DNA from: JBOGEB01 sp050743125
GTDB taxonomy: Bacteria; Actinomycetota; Nitriliruptoria; Euzebyales; Egibacteraceae
Assembly (NCBI GenBank): GCA_050743125.1
Contig: JBOGEB010000003.1
Coordinates: 1 to 64,000, forward strand
DNA: 64,000 nucleotides
Reading direction: 5' to 3'
Shown here: in pieces, positions 16,207-25,639 of the stretch
Position numbering within the stretch: position 1 is the first letter of the stretch
Layout of the letters: each line of letters starts with the position of its first letter
Translations under genes and position numbers: made by a program
The notes under the pieces: model-generated
The model's input: the letters and a program-made list of their open reading frames with translations, nothing else
The model's database searches: none
What the model was told of the DNA's origin: nothing

Positions 16207-16251
16207 AAGGCGGCGCCCCCACCCGGTCGAGCGCGGGGGGAGCGCCGCCTC
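16207..16251 (-). terminator. Terminator-like hairpin downstream of the fasciclin gene
   Basis: AGGCGGCGCCCCC (from 16208) pairs imperfectly with GGGGGGAGCGCCGCCT (to 16250), about 20 bp past the stop codon of the minus-strand lipoprotein gene. No clear U tract. Confidence 0.55.
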
Positions 16252-16270
16252 TCCTACGGCATGGTGCGCT

Positions 16271-16900
16271 TTAGCTCTTGGGCATCAGCACGGTGTCGAT
16301 GATCTGCACCGTGGCGTTCGCGGTCTTCACGTTCGGGCAGATGACCTTCGCTTGGCCGTTCACCGAGAGGGCTCCGCCCTCTGCGGCCAGGGTGATCTTC
16401 TCACCGTTGACGGTCGGCACGCTGTCCATGCCGGCAAGCCCCTCAGCGTCCAGCTTCTGCCCTGAGATGACGTGCAGGGTGAGGATGCTGGTCAGCTTCG
16501 CCTTGTCTGCGAGGACGGCGTTGAGGGTGTCCGGGGGGATCTTGGCGAACGCGTCGTTGGTCGGCGCGAACACCGTCGCGGCGTCGAGGCCGTTGAGCGT
16601 GTCGACCAGGCCGGCTTCCTTGACGGCCGTGACGAGGGTGGACAGGGCCGGGTTGTTCGAGGCGGCGGTGGCGACGGGATCGACGGCCATGCCCTCTGCG
16701 CTGCCCGGGCCCGTGCCTGGGAGCTCAACCTGGCACTTCGTGTCGATGGCGGCCGTCGTGGCCCCGCCACCCCCCGGGGCTCCGGGCTCCGGGCTTCCGG
16801 GTGCCGTCGCTCCGCCACCGCCCCCACCGCCGCAGGCGGCGGCCAAGAGCGCGAGGGCTACGACCGGCGCGGACAGCCAGGATTGGATCAGGCTTCTCAT
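16271..16900 (-). CDS. Fasciclin-domain lipoprotein (MPT70/MPB70-like)
   Basis: 209 residues. The lipoprotein signal peptide ends in the lipobox LLAAAC, followed by a Gly/Pro-rich spacer. The fasciclin (FAS1) domain covers ~75-209: SNNPALSTLVTAVKEAGLVD, ATVFAPTNDAFAKI (H1 motif), LHVISGQKL and VQIIDTVLMP (H2 motif). Such proteins are exported and lipid-anchored and are thought to mediate adhesion. It lies just downstream of the sulfite-oxidase-like gene on the same strand. Confidence 0.92.
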   Translation of the reverse strand: MRSLIQSWLSAPVVALALLAAACGGGGGGGATAPGSPEPGAPGGGGATTAAIDTKCQVELPGTGPGSAEGMAVDPVATAASNNPALSTLVTAVKEAGLVDTLNGLDAATVFAPTNDAFAKIPPDTLNAVLADKAKLTSILTLHVISGQKLDAEGLAGMDSVPTVNGEKITLAAEGGALSVNGQAKVICPNVKTANATVQIIDTVLMPKS

Positions 16901-17029
16901 GGTGCTCCCTTCGTATGGAGTCCGCGTCCCACGGCGGTCCCCTATCAGCGGTACCCCTACTACCGGGGTCGAAGGTTGTTCGCGACCGTGACCGTGACGG
17001 CTTGGTCGGATCCTCGAGTCCGCTGCCGC

Positions 17030-18574
17030 TCAGCCCGGGGTGACGGTCACGCTGACGCTGTGCCAGCCGGTCGCGCCGTCGGGAAATGGAGGGAGCCGCT
17101 TCTCCTCCTGCGTCTGACCGGTCGCGTCGGTGGCCCGGACCCGCAGCTGGTGCAGACCCGGCGTGGCGTCCCATTCGTATTGCCACTGGCGCCAGGTCAT
17201 GACGCCCAGCTCCTCGGCCAGGCGCGCCTGAGCCCACGGTCCGTCGTCGACCTGGACCTCAACCCGCTCGATCCCGCGGGTCTGCGCCCAGGCCACTCCT
17301 GCCACCGCCACCCTGCCGGGCCGCAGCTGCATGAAACCGCGTGGCACGTCGATCCGCGACTGGGTCTTGATCGGCGCTTGCTCAGCCCAGCCGCGCCGCA
17401 CCCAATATTGGTCAAAGGCGTCAAAGGTGGTGAGCTCGATCTCGGACAGCCACTTCGTGGCCGAGACGTACCCGTACAGGCCAGGGGTGACGAGCCGGGC
17501 GGGGAAGCCGTGCTCGAGCGGCAGCGGCTCGCCGTTCATGCCGATCGCGATGATCGCGTCACGACCGTCGAGGCCGGCCTCGACGGGAAACCCGCAGGTG
17601 TACCCGTCCACCGACCGCCCGACGATCTGCGTCGCCCCCTTCTGCAGGCCAGCCCGCTCCAGGACGTCGGACATCCGGACGCCGAGCCAGCGCGCGTTGC
17701 CCACGAGCCGGCCGCCGACCTCGTTGGAGACGCACGCGAGGGTGACGTCGGTCTCGATCAGCTCCATGGCCGCCAGCTCGGCGAAAGAGAGCTCGAGCGG
17801 GTTGTCGACCATCCCGGTCACCCGCAGGCGGTAGCTCTCGACGGGGACGCTCGGAACCTGCAACGCGGTGTCGATGCGGTAGAACTCGGCGTTGGGGGTC
17901 ACGAACGGATGTATGCCCTCGGCGTCTACCGTGACGGCGGCAGGGATCGGTGGGAGCCGGCGGACCGGCGACGGCAGCACGACCTTGGCGCGGCTGGCGA
18001 CGGCGCTCATACGCCGTTGCAGCAGGCGCCCCGACGTCCCGGCAGCGGCGGCGAGCGCCGTGACGACGCCAGCGGCGCGCAGGAAGCCCCGCCGGTCGGA
18101 CTTGCGTCCGGTCGGCGACGCGGACGGCGGTGTCAGGGGCGCCAGGAGATAACGAAGCGCGGCCACGCCGGCGGCCGTGGCCACCAGCCCAGGAAGGATC
18201 GCGACGCCGACGGAGGCGCCGAACGTCTGATTGGCTGCGGCGGCGATGCCAATGAGCCCGAAGATGACGACGCCTCCGGCGCCGAGCGAGAAGCGGCGCG
18301 CCGCTGCCAGGCCGATGACGGCCGCGAAGCCCGTGAGCAGGACGCCGATTCCCACCAGCAGCGCCGTCTTGTCGTTGGTTCCGAAGGCCGCGACCGCGAA
18401 CTCCTTCGCTCCCGACGGCACCAGGTCGATGACCTGGTCGCCCACCGCGACCACGAGTGACCGGGCGCCGGGAACGACGCCGGCGACCAGCTCCCCGACA
18501 GCGATCGCAGCTGCGGCGGTCACGACACCCGCGAGGGCGGATCGTCCGAGCGCGGATCTGTGCGTGGAGTCCAT
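17030..18574 (-). CDS. Membrane-anchored sulfite-oxidase-family molybdoenzyme
   Basis: 514 residues from the ATG at 18574. About five N-terminal membrane spans (SALAGVVTAAAAIAVGELVA and following) precede a second arginine-bearing signal-like segment (RRGFLRAAGVVTALAAAAGT). The SUOX molybdopterin domain covers ~180-400 with the Mo-ligand cysteine in TLACVSNEVGGRLVGNARW and PLEHGFPARLVTPG and YGYVSATKWL. A C-terminal Ig-like dimerisation domain ends in DATPGLHQLRVRATD. The substrate (sulfite, nitrate or another oxyanion or sulfoxide) is not certain. Confidence 0.88.
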   Translation of the reverse strand: MDSTHRSALGRSALAGVVTAAAAIAVGELVAGVVPGARSLVVAVGDQVIDLVPSGAKEFAVAAFGTNDKTALLVGIGVLLTGFAAVIGLAAARRFSLGAGGVVIFGLIGIAAAANQTFGASVGVAILPGLVATAAGVAALRYLLAPLTPPSASPTGRKSDRRGFLRAAGVVTALAAAAGTSGRLLQRRMSAVASRAKVVLPSPVRRLPPIPAAVTVDAEGIHPFVTPNAEFYRIDTALQVPSVPVESYRLRVTGMVDNPLELSFAELAAMELIETDVTLACVSNEVGGRLVGNARWLGVRMSDVLERAGLQKGATQIVGRSVDGYTCGFPVEAGLDGRDAIIAIGMNGEPLPLEHGFPARLVTPGLYGYVSATKWLSEIELTTFDAFDQYWVRRGWAEQAPIKTQSRIDVPRGFMQLRPGRVAVAGVAWAQTRGIERVEVQVDDGPWAQARLAEELGVMTWRQWQYEWDATPGLHQLRVRATDATGQTQEEKRLPPFPDGATGWHSVSVTVTPG

Positions 18575-18802
18575 ACAGATGATGAGTTCGGAGACGCGAG
18601 CGGGTGGTATTGGGCTGGGCAGCTGGCTCGTCGCCACACAGGCCGTTGAGCGCGCCCGCCACAATGAGCCGCTGAGTCTGGAGCAGACGCACTACGCTCT
18701 TGGGCCCTTCGAGAGACCAGCACAGCCCTGCTACCCTTCCCGGGTCCAGCCGGCTTGTTGACGGGCGTAGACAGACGCGCTTCGAGCGGTCGGCGACGGC
18801 AC

Positions 18803-18875
18803 GCCGGGGTAGCTCAGTCGGCAGAGCGGCGCACTCGTAATGCGCAGGTCACGGGTTCGACTCCCGTCCCCGGCT
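18803..18875 (+). tRNA. tRNA-Thr (anticodon CGT)
   Basis: 73 bases. Acceptor stem GCCGGGG pairs with CCCCGGC at the 3' end. The D-arm is AGCTC...GAGC. The anticodon stem GCGCA/TGCGC holds the loop CTCGTAA, anticodon CGT. The T-arm is ACGGGTTCGACTCCCGT. The 3' CCA is not encoded. Confidence 0.95.
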
Positions 18876-18978
18876 CTCTCCGTAGCGGATGTGCATGTTC
18901 GGCTGGATACGTCCGGACGTGCCATACCCCCTCAGCGTCTGCCTGGTGCACATCGCTCTCCCGATAGGACTAGGTGCT

Positions 18979-20946
18979 ATGGAAAACCGTTGGAGCGACG
19001 CCGACGCGGTCGAAGGACAGGGTGTGTTGGGCGCCTGTGTCTACGGGTCGCGGCTGATCGGTTCGGAGCCGACGCTCGTGCTCCACGGCGGTGGGAACAC
19101 GTCAACAAAGACCACGGTCGCTGACGTGACCGGCCGGCTCGTCGAGGTGTTGTACGTCAAGGGCAGCGGTTGGGACCTGGCCACCATCGAAGCGGCGGGG
19201 TTCCCCGCGCTGCGGATGGAGCGCCTCCGAGAGCTGCTCACCCTCCAGCGGCTCTCCGATCGACAGATGATGAACGAGCTGCGCGCTGCCTTGCTCGATG
19301 CCGCCGCACCCGACCCCAGCGTCGAAACACTGCTGCACGCGGCGTTGCCGCATCCGGCGGTGCAGCACAGCCACGCGGACGCGCTGCTCGCGGTCACCAA
19401 TCTGAAGAACGGGGCGGCGGTCGTTCGGGAGATCTACGGCGATCGAGTGGTCGTCGTGCCCTACGTGATGCCGGGTTTCGACCTGGCCCGTACCTGCGCG
19501 GAGGTGTTTCCGCTCCAGTCGCATGCCGACACGGTGGGCGTGGTGCTGATGAACCACGGCCTGTTCACCTTCGGCGAGGACACGAAACAGGCCTACACCC
19601 AGCACATCCAGCTCGTCACCGAGGCGGAGGAGTACCTGCGTGATCACGCCCCCATGTCCGCCACGCGACCGCCGCCGGCCGTCGCGGTCCCGCCGGTCGA
19701 GCTTGCCCGAATCCGTCGTGACATCGCGTCGCTCGCGGGGAGGCCGATGATCGTCACCCGACACACCGACGACGCGACGCGGGCGTTCGTCTCGCGCCCG
19801 GACCTCGCCGCGATCGCACGCCGAGGACCGGCGACTCCCGATCACGTCATCCGCACCAAGCGGACACCTCTCGTCGGACGTGACCTCGCCGGTTATGCCG
19901 AGGCGTACCGGAGCTACTTCGCCGAGCACGCCCATCGCGCTCGCGAATCCCTGACGATGCTCGACCCCGCGCCCAGGGTGGTCCTGGACCCGGAGCTGGG
20001 CATGCTGACCGTTGGCCTCCGCGCGAAGGACGCGGACATCGCCCGCGACATCTACGCCCACACGATGCAGATCATCCAGCACGGTGAGGCGCTCGGCGGA
20101 TATGACGCGCTTCCCGCCGCCGACATCTTCGACGTGGAGTACTGGGAGCTCGAGCAGGCCAAGCTGCGCCGTGGCGGCCAGCCTGCCGAATTCAGCGGGG
20201 AGGTCGCCGTGGTGACCGGCGCCGCGTCTGGCATCGGTCGAGCCTGCGCCGAAGCGCTGCTCGCCGGGGCCGCGAGCGTCGTCGGTCTGGACGTCAACCC
20301 GGCCGTCACCGACGAGCTCAAGGGCCATGAGTACCTCGGACAGTGTGTGGACGTCACCGACGCGGCGGCCGTGAAGGACGCGGTGCGTCGCGGCGTCGAG
20401 CGCTTCGGCGGCATCGACATCGTGGTGCCCTCGGCCGGGATCTTCCCCGCCAGCATGCCGGTCGCTGCACTCGATTGGGACGCGTGGCGCCGCACGATGG
20501 CCGTCAACACCGACGCCGTCGCCGTGCTCCTGCGCGACACGTACCCGCTGCTCAAGGAGTCCCCTCGGGGCGGACGAGTGGTGATCATCGCATCCAAGAA
20601 CGTGCCGGCACCCGGGCGCGGCGCGGCGCCGTACTCGGTGTCCAAGGCCGCCGTCACCCAACTGGCCAGGGTTGCCGCGCTGGAGTGGGCCGCCGACCGG
20701 ATCCGCGTCAACGTCGTGCACCCAGACGCGGTCTTCGATACCGGCCTATGGACCGAGGAGCTGCTCGCGCAACGAGCCCGCCACTATGACCTCAGCGTCG
20801 AACAATACAAGCGCCGCAACCTGCTGCACACCGAGATCACCAGCGCGGCGGTCGGCCGCCTGGTGGCCACCCTCTGCTCGGATGCCTTCGCCGGCACGAC
20901 CGGGGCGCAAATCCCTATCGACGGCGGCAACGAGCGAGTGATCTGA
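18979..20946 (+). CDS. Bifunctional class II aldolase / short-chain dehydrogenase (RhaD-like)
   Basis: 655 residues. The N-terminal class II aldolase domain has the phosphate-binding LHGGGNTSTK and metal-ligand histidines in VQHSHADALLA and LMNHGLFTFG. The C-terminal SDR domain (from ~410) has VAVVTGAASGIGRACAEALL, the catalytic Tyr-x3-Lys in PYSVSKAAVTQLARV, and ends with FAGTTGAQIPIDGG. The family cleaves a ketose 1-phosphate to DHAP plus lactaldehyde and oxidises the aldehyde. It lies 104 bp after the tRNA gene. The longer frame from 18889 starts inside the downstream flank of the tRNA and is unlikely. Confidence 0.92.
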   Translation: MENRWSDADAVEGQGVLGACVYGSRLIGSEPTLVLHGGGNTSTKTTVADVTGRLVEVLYVKGSGWDLATIEAAGFPALRMERLRELLTLQRLSDRQMMNELRAALLDAAAPDPSVETLLHAALPHPAVQHSHADALLAVTNLKNGAAVVREIYGDRVVVVPYVMPGFDLARTCAEVFPLQSHADTVGVVLMNHGLFTFGEDTKQAYTQHIQLVTEAEEYLRDHAPMSATRPPPAVAVPPVELARIRRDIASLAGRPMIVTRHTDDATRAFVSRPDLAAIARRGPATPDHVIRTKRTPLVGRDLAGYAEAYRSYFAEHAHRARESLTMLDPAPRVVLDPELGMLTVGLRAKDADIARDIYAHTMQIIQHGEALGGYDALPAADIFDVEYWELEQAKLRRGGQPAEFSGEVAVVTGAASGIGRACAEALLAGAASVVGLDVNPAVTDELKGHEYLGQCVDVTDAAAVKDAVRRGVERFGGIDIVVPSAGIFPASMPVAALDWDAWRRTMAVNTDAVAVLLRDTYPLLKESPRGGRVVIIASKNVPAPGRGAAPYSVSKAAVTQLARVAALEWAADRIRVNVVHPDAVFDTGLWTEELLAQRARHYDLSVEQYKRRNLLHTEITSAAVGRLVATLCSDAFAGTTGAQIPIDGGNERVI

Positions 20947-21174
20947 AAAGTCTCCTTTCACCCTCCAGAGCGCTCCGGTTGCGGACGTGGGAAGACCTCT
21001 GGAACTAACGCTCATGGGCTTGCCCCAACCCGACGAGTCGTGGACGGGTGGGCGGTGGCTGGTGGGTTTGGCGGCTCCGGCCGAGCGCGTGAAACGGTCG
21101 ACGGCAGGGCCGCCGCCGGTCATTAGACCGCCCCGTAGCGGTCAGTCCCAGCCCGCCACAGCCACCATCGCTCC

Positions 21175-21521
21175 AGCGACCGGCTGACGCTCGAGGAGCA
21201 ACTTGGCTTTCGCCACAAGCTGTCCGATCAGCTGCCGGCAGCCTCTCATCGAGTGGTCTACACCAAAGATGGCATGTATCTCGCCGCCGCGACGATCAGC
21301 CACCCCCGGGTCGTCATCGGTCACACGCTGTACTGGGCTGCGAGCTGGAGGCTCGACGAGGCGCCTTGCCTCACCGCGGTCCTCAACAGCGCGGCCCTCA
21401 CCGAGTGGGTTCGTCCCCTCCAGGCGCGAGGCGAGCGCAACCCCGGCACTTCGACAAGTACGTCTTCCCGCTGCCGATCCCGCTCTTTGACCCGGCCAAG
21501 GCAGCGCACGGGATTCCCTGA
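21175..21521 (+). pseudogene. C-terminal remnant of a DNA methyltransferase-like gene
   Basis: Frames combined give RLTLEEQLGFRHKLSDQLPA, HRVVYTKDGMYLAAATI, VIGHTLYWAASWRLDEAPCL, TAVLNSAALTEWVRPLQARG and, after a frameshift near 21445, HFDKYVFPLPIPLFDP. This matches the tail of large N6-adenine-type restriction-modification or BREX/Eco57I-like methylases, where LYW...EA.YL...LNS precedes the HFDK...P.P.FD block. The catalytic domain is gone. It sits next to the NACHT gene. Confidence 0.6.
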
Positions 21522-21966
21522 AGGGGGATCACAAGTTCCCCCAAGCGTGGTATCATCCGTTTGCCTTTGCGCAGGAAGGCAGACCCTTGCGGTGAACCCG
21601 GCGGCGGGAAAGCAGGGAGGATGGCCGGGCCTCGGGCAAGCGAGGCTGGCGGCGGGAGCTGCGGTTGAACAAGACGGGCGGGTAGCCCTCGGACAGGAGC
21701 CGAGGCGGCGGTTCCGGCAACGCGACCTCGTGACGCTGGTGCTCGCCAAACGGCAAATTCGCCGGGGCCCGCCTCAAGGGGCGGTGATGCGGCCGGGTCC
21801 GGGCCGAGATCCGTTGAGAGATCCGGGCGGGTGGATTGTGGGAGCATTGTGTGGATCGCCGGGTGGGTTAGGATTGGCGGCGAATGAGGATGCTCAGGTC
21901 GGTTCCAGGCATTCGGGGGGTCTGCAAGACGACCCGTGGGGTGCGGCCTGGCTGGGGGGTGGGGTC
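21522..21966. other. Intergenic stretch with a terminator-like hairpin
   Basis: No gene that I can support. A short hairpin GGGGGA / TCCCCC (21523-21528 with 21537-21542) follows the methylase remnant's stop and looks like its old terminator. The remainder is G-rich and precedes the I36 inhibitor gene. Confidence 0.45.
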
Positions 21967-22323
21967 GTGAAGATTGCCGCTCTCGCGATTGCCCTTGTCG
22001 CTGGGATGGCCCTGGCGGGCCCGTCGGTCACCCAGCCCCCGTGGAACTGCCCCTCGGGTCGAGTCTGCCTGTATGAAGGCTTTGCCTATCGTGGTCGGGT
22101 GTTCCCCTTCTTGCCGGGCACACCGAACCTTGGATCCGCCAACGATCAGGCCAGCTCGGTATTCAACAATGCGCCTCGCGCGGTCCTGCTGTATGACTAT
22201 CCGAACTATGGCGGCTCGAGTATTTGCTTGAACCCGGATACTGGGATCAACGACCTCGCGCTCTTCGGGTGGAACAACGCCATCTCATCGATTGGGGTTG
22301 AACCCTCCGGGGGGTGCGGGTAG
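21967..22323 (+). CDS. Secreted peptidase inhibitor, family I36-like
   Basis: 118 residues from the GTG at 21967, with a purine-rich GGGGGGTGGGG upstream. A signal peptide (IAALAIALVAGMALAGPSV) leads into an I36/beta-gamma-crystallin-like domain: CPSGRVCLYEGFAYRGRVF, ASSVFNNAPRAVLLYDYPNY, GSSICLNPDTGINDL and NNAISSIGVEPSGGC. The cysteines suggest two disulfides. I36 members inhibit metalloproteases in streptomycetes; the target here is unknown. The frame is open further upstream without coding character. Confidence 0.82.
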   Translation: MKIAALAIALVAGMALAGPSVTQPPWNCPSGRVCLYEGFAYRGRVFPFLPGTPNLGSANDQASSVFNNAPRAVLLYDYPNYGGSSICLNPDTGINDLALFGWNNAISSIGVEPSGGCG

Positions 22324-22568
22324 TACGCGGGCTGCTGCCGGGCCTGGTCAGTGGTTCGATCGGTCTGCCTCGCTACGTCGATGGCGGTTTGGCGTTTCTT
22401 CTCGGCGGATCGCTGAGGATGGGCGAACCCAAGCCGCCGGCAGGTCGCCGCCGAATGCTCACCCAACTGTGGCTTGACTGACGAGAGCTGAGCAACGGCT
22501 CCGCCGCCAGAGGTCGACGATCCGTAGGCCGATGCCTACGATGCGGGTTGACCGTATATTTTCGGCTG

Positions 22569-24662
22569 ATGCACGCGTTGTGCGCACGTATCTCCCTTCA
22601 ATGCCGGCGGCCGTCGAGGCGGTTGGTTGTCCAGCTCCTGCAGCGGTGGCGTCGGTGGCGCCGAGCCACACGAGACATCGCCGCGAAACGGCTCCAGCTC
22701 CGCGCCAGGGTCGAGATGCTCGAGCGGGTACGCCAGACCTGGATCGAGGGCGTGCTGGAGCGGGCCAGCTGGCCCGAGGCTGTTCCACGAGGCCAGGTTG
22801 AAGTCCGGCGAAGCGGTCGTCAGCCCGAGCCGCTGAAGGCGGGCGCCACGGTCAGCAAGGTCTTCGACGAGACCGATGGCGGGTTGCTCATCCTCGGACC
22901 GCCAGGGTCGGGCAGAACCACCACGCTGCTGGAGCTGGCCCGTGACCTGCTTGACCGCGCTGAGCGCGATGCGGAGCAACCAATACCGGTGGTCTTCAAC
23001 CTCGTTTCGTGGGCGCAGCGACGGCTGCCGCTTGCCGACTGGCTGGTGGATGAGCTGCACCACAGCTACGACGTGCCCCGGCGAGTCGCCAGACGCTGGG
23101 TCGATAAGAACAGTGTCCTGCCGCTGCTCGACGGTTTGGACGAGGTCGCCACGCCGTCGCGCACCGACTGTGTCAAGAAGATCAACGAGTTCCAGTGCGC
23201 GCGCCCCAAGCTCAAGCTCGTTGTGTGCAGCGAGCTTGAGGAGTATGAGAGCCTGAGCACGCGTCTGGGTTTGAAGAATGCGGTCGTCCTGCATCCGCTG
23301 ACGCGCGATCAGGTTCGTGACTATTTAGATGCGATGGGCACCCCACTTGCCGATGTCCGGGCGGCGCTCGACGCGAATCCCCGCCTGTGGGAGCTGGTGC
23401 AGTCCCCGCTCATGCTCAGCATCGTGACGCTGACGTACGAGGGGAAAGGCGGCAGAGGGAAAGCGGCAGAGGCCTTGGCAGCGTCCGGACCACTCGAGCG
23501 GCGGCGGGCGCGGCTGTTTGCGGCGTACATCGAGCGGATGTTCGCGCGTCGGCCGCTCGTCGCTCGTTACGACGAAGACCGAGCGCGAGCTTGGCTCGCT
23601 CGGCTTGCCCGATCGATGCTCCACCACAGCCAAAGCGAGTTCGATCTCGACCGTCTGCAACCCGACTGGCTGCCTACTGCGATACAGCGGCGGCTCGTCA
23701 CGCTTCTGCCAGCGGTCCTGAGTGGACTGGTCGGCGGCCTGCTCGTCTGGGTGATCAGCGGGCTGGGGCTCCCCCTGATCAGCGGACGGGCCAGCGGGCT
23801 GGTCTTAGCGCTCGTCGCGGTGGTCGGCGGGCGAGCCTACCAGCCGTTGGGAATGCTTCGCTGGGCGCGGTTGGCAATGGGAGCGGTCATGGGGCTCGGC
23901 GTCGGGGTGATCGTTGCATGGCGCTTCGGGAGCCTGCTGGGCGGCGCGGTGGCCTTGGCGCTGGTCGTCGTGGCCGGCGGGCAGGCCTATGTGCTGCTCC
24001 GTGGAGGCGGAGTCGAAGGCGCTCGAGCAACCATTGAGCCGGTCGAAAGGAGGTACCGGTCAGGGTCGCGGTCAGGAGCCGGGCTCAGCATACGGGTCAT
24101 AGGGTTGGTCGGCGGACTGGTCGGCCTGCGGGTCACCACCGAGGTGGTCGACCAACTGGGAGGCCTCGCGTTGAGCGTTTTCGTAGGCGCCGTGGTGGTC
24201 AGCGAGCTGATAAGCGAACTGGCTCCCAGGCTGGCCGACGCGCTTGCCGACAAGCGCGCAACCCCCAATGAGGGGGTCCACAGGTCAGCGCGCCACGGCC
24301 TCGCGATTGGGTTGGTCGTGTGGCTGGTCCTCTGGCTGGCGGTCGCGCTGTTCTTCGTCCTGGTCTTCGAGCCGAGCGTCGGGCTGAGGCGCGCGCTGGG
24401 CAGCGGACTCGCCTTCGGGCTGGGTCCGGCGTTGCTCTTCGGGCTGGCGTTCGGGTTGGACTTCGGTGGGATCGCGTGCCTGCGGCATCTCGCCTTGCGC
24501 GCTTTTCTGGTCCGCAACGGCGACGCCCCGTGGCGCTACATTCGCTTCCTCGACGAGGCGGTCGACCGCCGCTTTCTTCACAAGAGCGGAGGCAGCTACA
24601 TCTTCGTCCACCGGCTCCTGCTCGAACACTTCGCTGATAGAGCTGCCACCAGCGACCCGTAA
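22569..24662 (+). CDS. NACHT-domain NTPase with C-terminal membrane domain
   Basis: 697 residues from the ATG at 22569 (a TTG at 22548 is possible). NACHT region: LLILGPPGSGRTTTLLELAR (Walker A, residues ~105-122), PIPVVFNLVSWAQRRLPLAD, LPLLDGLDEVA (Walker B, ~184-193) and VVLHPLTRDQVRDYL. From ~360 to ~640 there are several hydrophobic segments (LSGLVGGLLVWVISGLGLPL, LVVWLVLWLAVALFFVLVF). The end is FVHRLLLEHFAD, as in this subfamily. Bacterial NACHT proteins are often antiphage defence ATPases. The invariant Walker A lysine is arginine here, and the usual VVCSR is VVCSE. Confidence 0.85.
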   Translation: MHALCARISLQCRRPSRRLVVQLLQRWRRWRRATRDIAAKRLQLRARVEMLERVRQTWIEGVLERASWPEAVPRGQVEVRRSGRQPEPLKAGATVSKVFDETDGGLLILGPPGSGRTTTLLELARDLLDRAERDAEQPIPVVFNLVSWAQRRLPLADWLVDELHHSYDVPRRVARRWVDKNSVLPLLDGLDEVATPSRTDCVKKINEFQCARPKLKLVVCSELEEYESLSTRLGLKNAVVLHPLTRDQVRDYLDAMGTPLADVRAALDANPRLWELVQSPLMLSIVTLTYEGKGGRGKAAEALAASGPLERRRARLFAAYIERMFARRPLVARYDEDRARAWLARLARSMLHHSQSEFDLDRLQPDWLPTAIQRRLVTLLPAVLSGLVGGLLVWVISGLGLPLISGRASGLVLALVAVVGGRAYQPLGMLRWARLAMGAVMGLGVGVIVAWRFGSLLGGAVALALVVVAGGQAYVLLRGGGVEGARATIEPVERRYRSGSRSGAGLSIRVIGLVGGLVGLRVTTEVVDQLGGLALSVFVGAVVVSELISELAPRLADALADKRATPNEGVHRSARHGLAIGLVVWLVLWLAVALFFVLVFEPSVGLRRALGSGLAFGLGPALLFGLAFGLDFGGIACLRHLALRAFLVRNGDAPWRYIRFLDEAVDRRFLHKSGGSYIFVHRLLLEHFADRAATSDP

Positions 24663-24670
24663 CGAACTCG

Positions 24671-25180
24671 CTACCAGTCGGGGCCGACGAGGAGGTGAAG
24701 GTCGACCCGCGCGGAGAGGCCTGGGTTCGGCTCGATCTCGGTGAAGCGGGGATCGCGTGCCTGCAGCGCCTGTGCCTGCGCCTCGTTCCCGCGGGTGAAC
24801 CAGATCGTCGTGCGGGTGACGTCCTGGCGGGACGAGCCGGTGGAGATGACCCGGTAGCCGAGCGCCTGCAGCGCGGCTACTGCGGCCCGCCGCCGCTCAC
24901 GCCCGCCGCCCGCGTCGAGCACCTGCAGGGTCGTGGACTCCGGGAGCGGGGCGGCGGCGAGGAGTGCCGCCGCCTGGGTCGTCGGCGTGGGCACAGGGCG
25001 CGGGCTGGATGAGGGTGCCGCCGTCTGGCCGAGTGTGGGCTGGGCGACGTCCAGTCGGGACGCCGCAGGATCGGGATCCTCGTGCGGGTTCAACGCCCAC
25101 ACGAGGCCGACCAGCAGCACGACGAGCAACCCGCCGAGGAACGCCCGGGGCGAGACGTGTTGCCGAGGATCCGCCGACAC
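24671..25180 (-). CDS. LytR C-terminal-domain protein
   Basis: 169 residues. A short cytoplasmic N-terminus, one membrane span (FLGGLLVVLLVGLVWALNP), a Pro/Ser/Thr-rich linker and a LytR_C domain (STTLQVLDAGGGRERRRAAV, ALQALGYRVISTGSSRQDV, TTIWFTRGNEAQAQAL, DLHLLVGPDW). LytR_C proteins act at the cell envelope, probably around cell-wall polymer attachment. Convergent with the NACHT gene, 8 bp between stops. Confidence 0.85.
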   Translation of the reverse strand: MSADPRQHVSPRAFLGGLLVVLLVGLVWALNPHEDPDPAASRLDVAQPTLGQTAAPSSSPRPVPTPTTQAAALLAAAPLPESTTLQVLDAGGGRERRRAAVAALQALGYRVISTGSSRQDVTRTTIWFTRGNEAQAQALQARDPRFTEIEPNPGLSARVDLHLLVGPDW

Positions 25181-25234
25181 CCGGACAGGCTACGCCATAG
25201 CGGTGCTAACCCTGCGCAAGCAGGGCAACGGCGA

Positions 25235-25639
25235 TCACGGTCCGCTGAGCACCTCCACCTGGCAACGGACTCCAGGTGATCTGGCGAGCGTCGCGTCGCC
25301 GGTCAGCAGCACCGCGCCGAGCGCTTCGGTGAGGGCTACGTACATTCCATCGTACGGACGGACGTTCTCCCGCAACCCCCAAGCGCGCCACACGAGCGGC
25401 AAGTGCGACCAGCGGGTGAGCGGCAGGTCCATCAAGTCGCGCAGTGCCTGCTCAGCGCGCTTGATGGTCAGCTTGCGCTCGATCACCACCAGGCGCCGGA
25501 GCGCTGCCGTGACCTCGACATCGAGCATTTCGGGGGCGTGGAGATCGCCGTCACGCAGCAAGCGCTGACGGACCTGTCGTCCAACACCACCGTCGTCGGA
25601 CAGGGCGGTGACCACGACACCGGCATCGACGACCGTCAC
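25235..25639 (-). CDS. vapC: PIN-domain toxin (VapC family)
   Basis: 134 residues. PIN acidic residues appear in VVDAGVVVTALSDD, the Glu of LDVEVTAALRRLV, and the paired segment RPYDGMYVALTEALGAVLLT with GDATLARS. These form the metal-dependent RNase site. It overlaps the antitoxin gene by 4 bp on the same strand, the standard toxin-antitoxin layout. Confidence 0.9.
   Translation of the reverse strand: MTVVDAGVVVTALSDDGGVGRQVRQRLLRDGDLHAPEMLDVEVTAALRRLVVIERKLTIKRAEQALRDLMDLPLTRWSHLPLVWRAWGLRENVRPYDGMYVALTEALGAVLLTGDATLARSPGVRCQVEVLSGP

Larger units (their letters stand above)
15801..16270. other. Gene-poor stretch with three hairpins
   Basis: I see no convincing gene. It holds three strong inverted repeats, listed separately, between two minus-strand genes. 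Reading frames here lack protein-like composition. Confidence 0.5.

Noticed and set aside
16472..18460. 660-codon plus-strand frame opposite the molybdoenzyme and fasciclin genes
   Set aside because: Low-complexity shadow; the minus-strand proteins have clear motifs.
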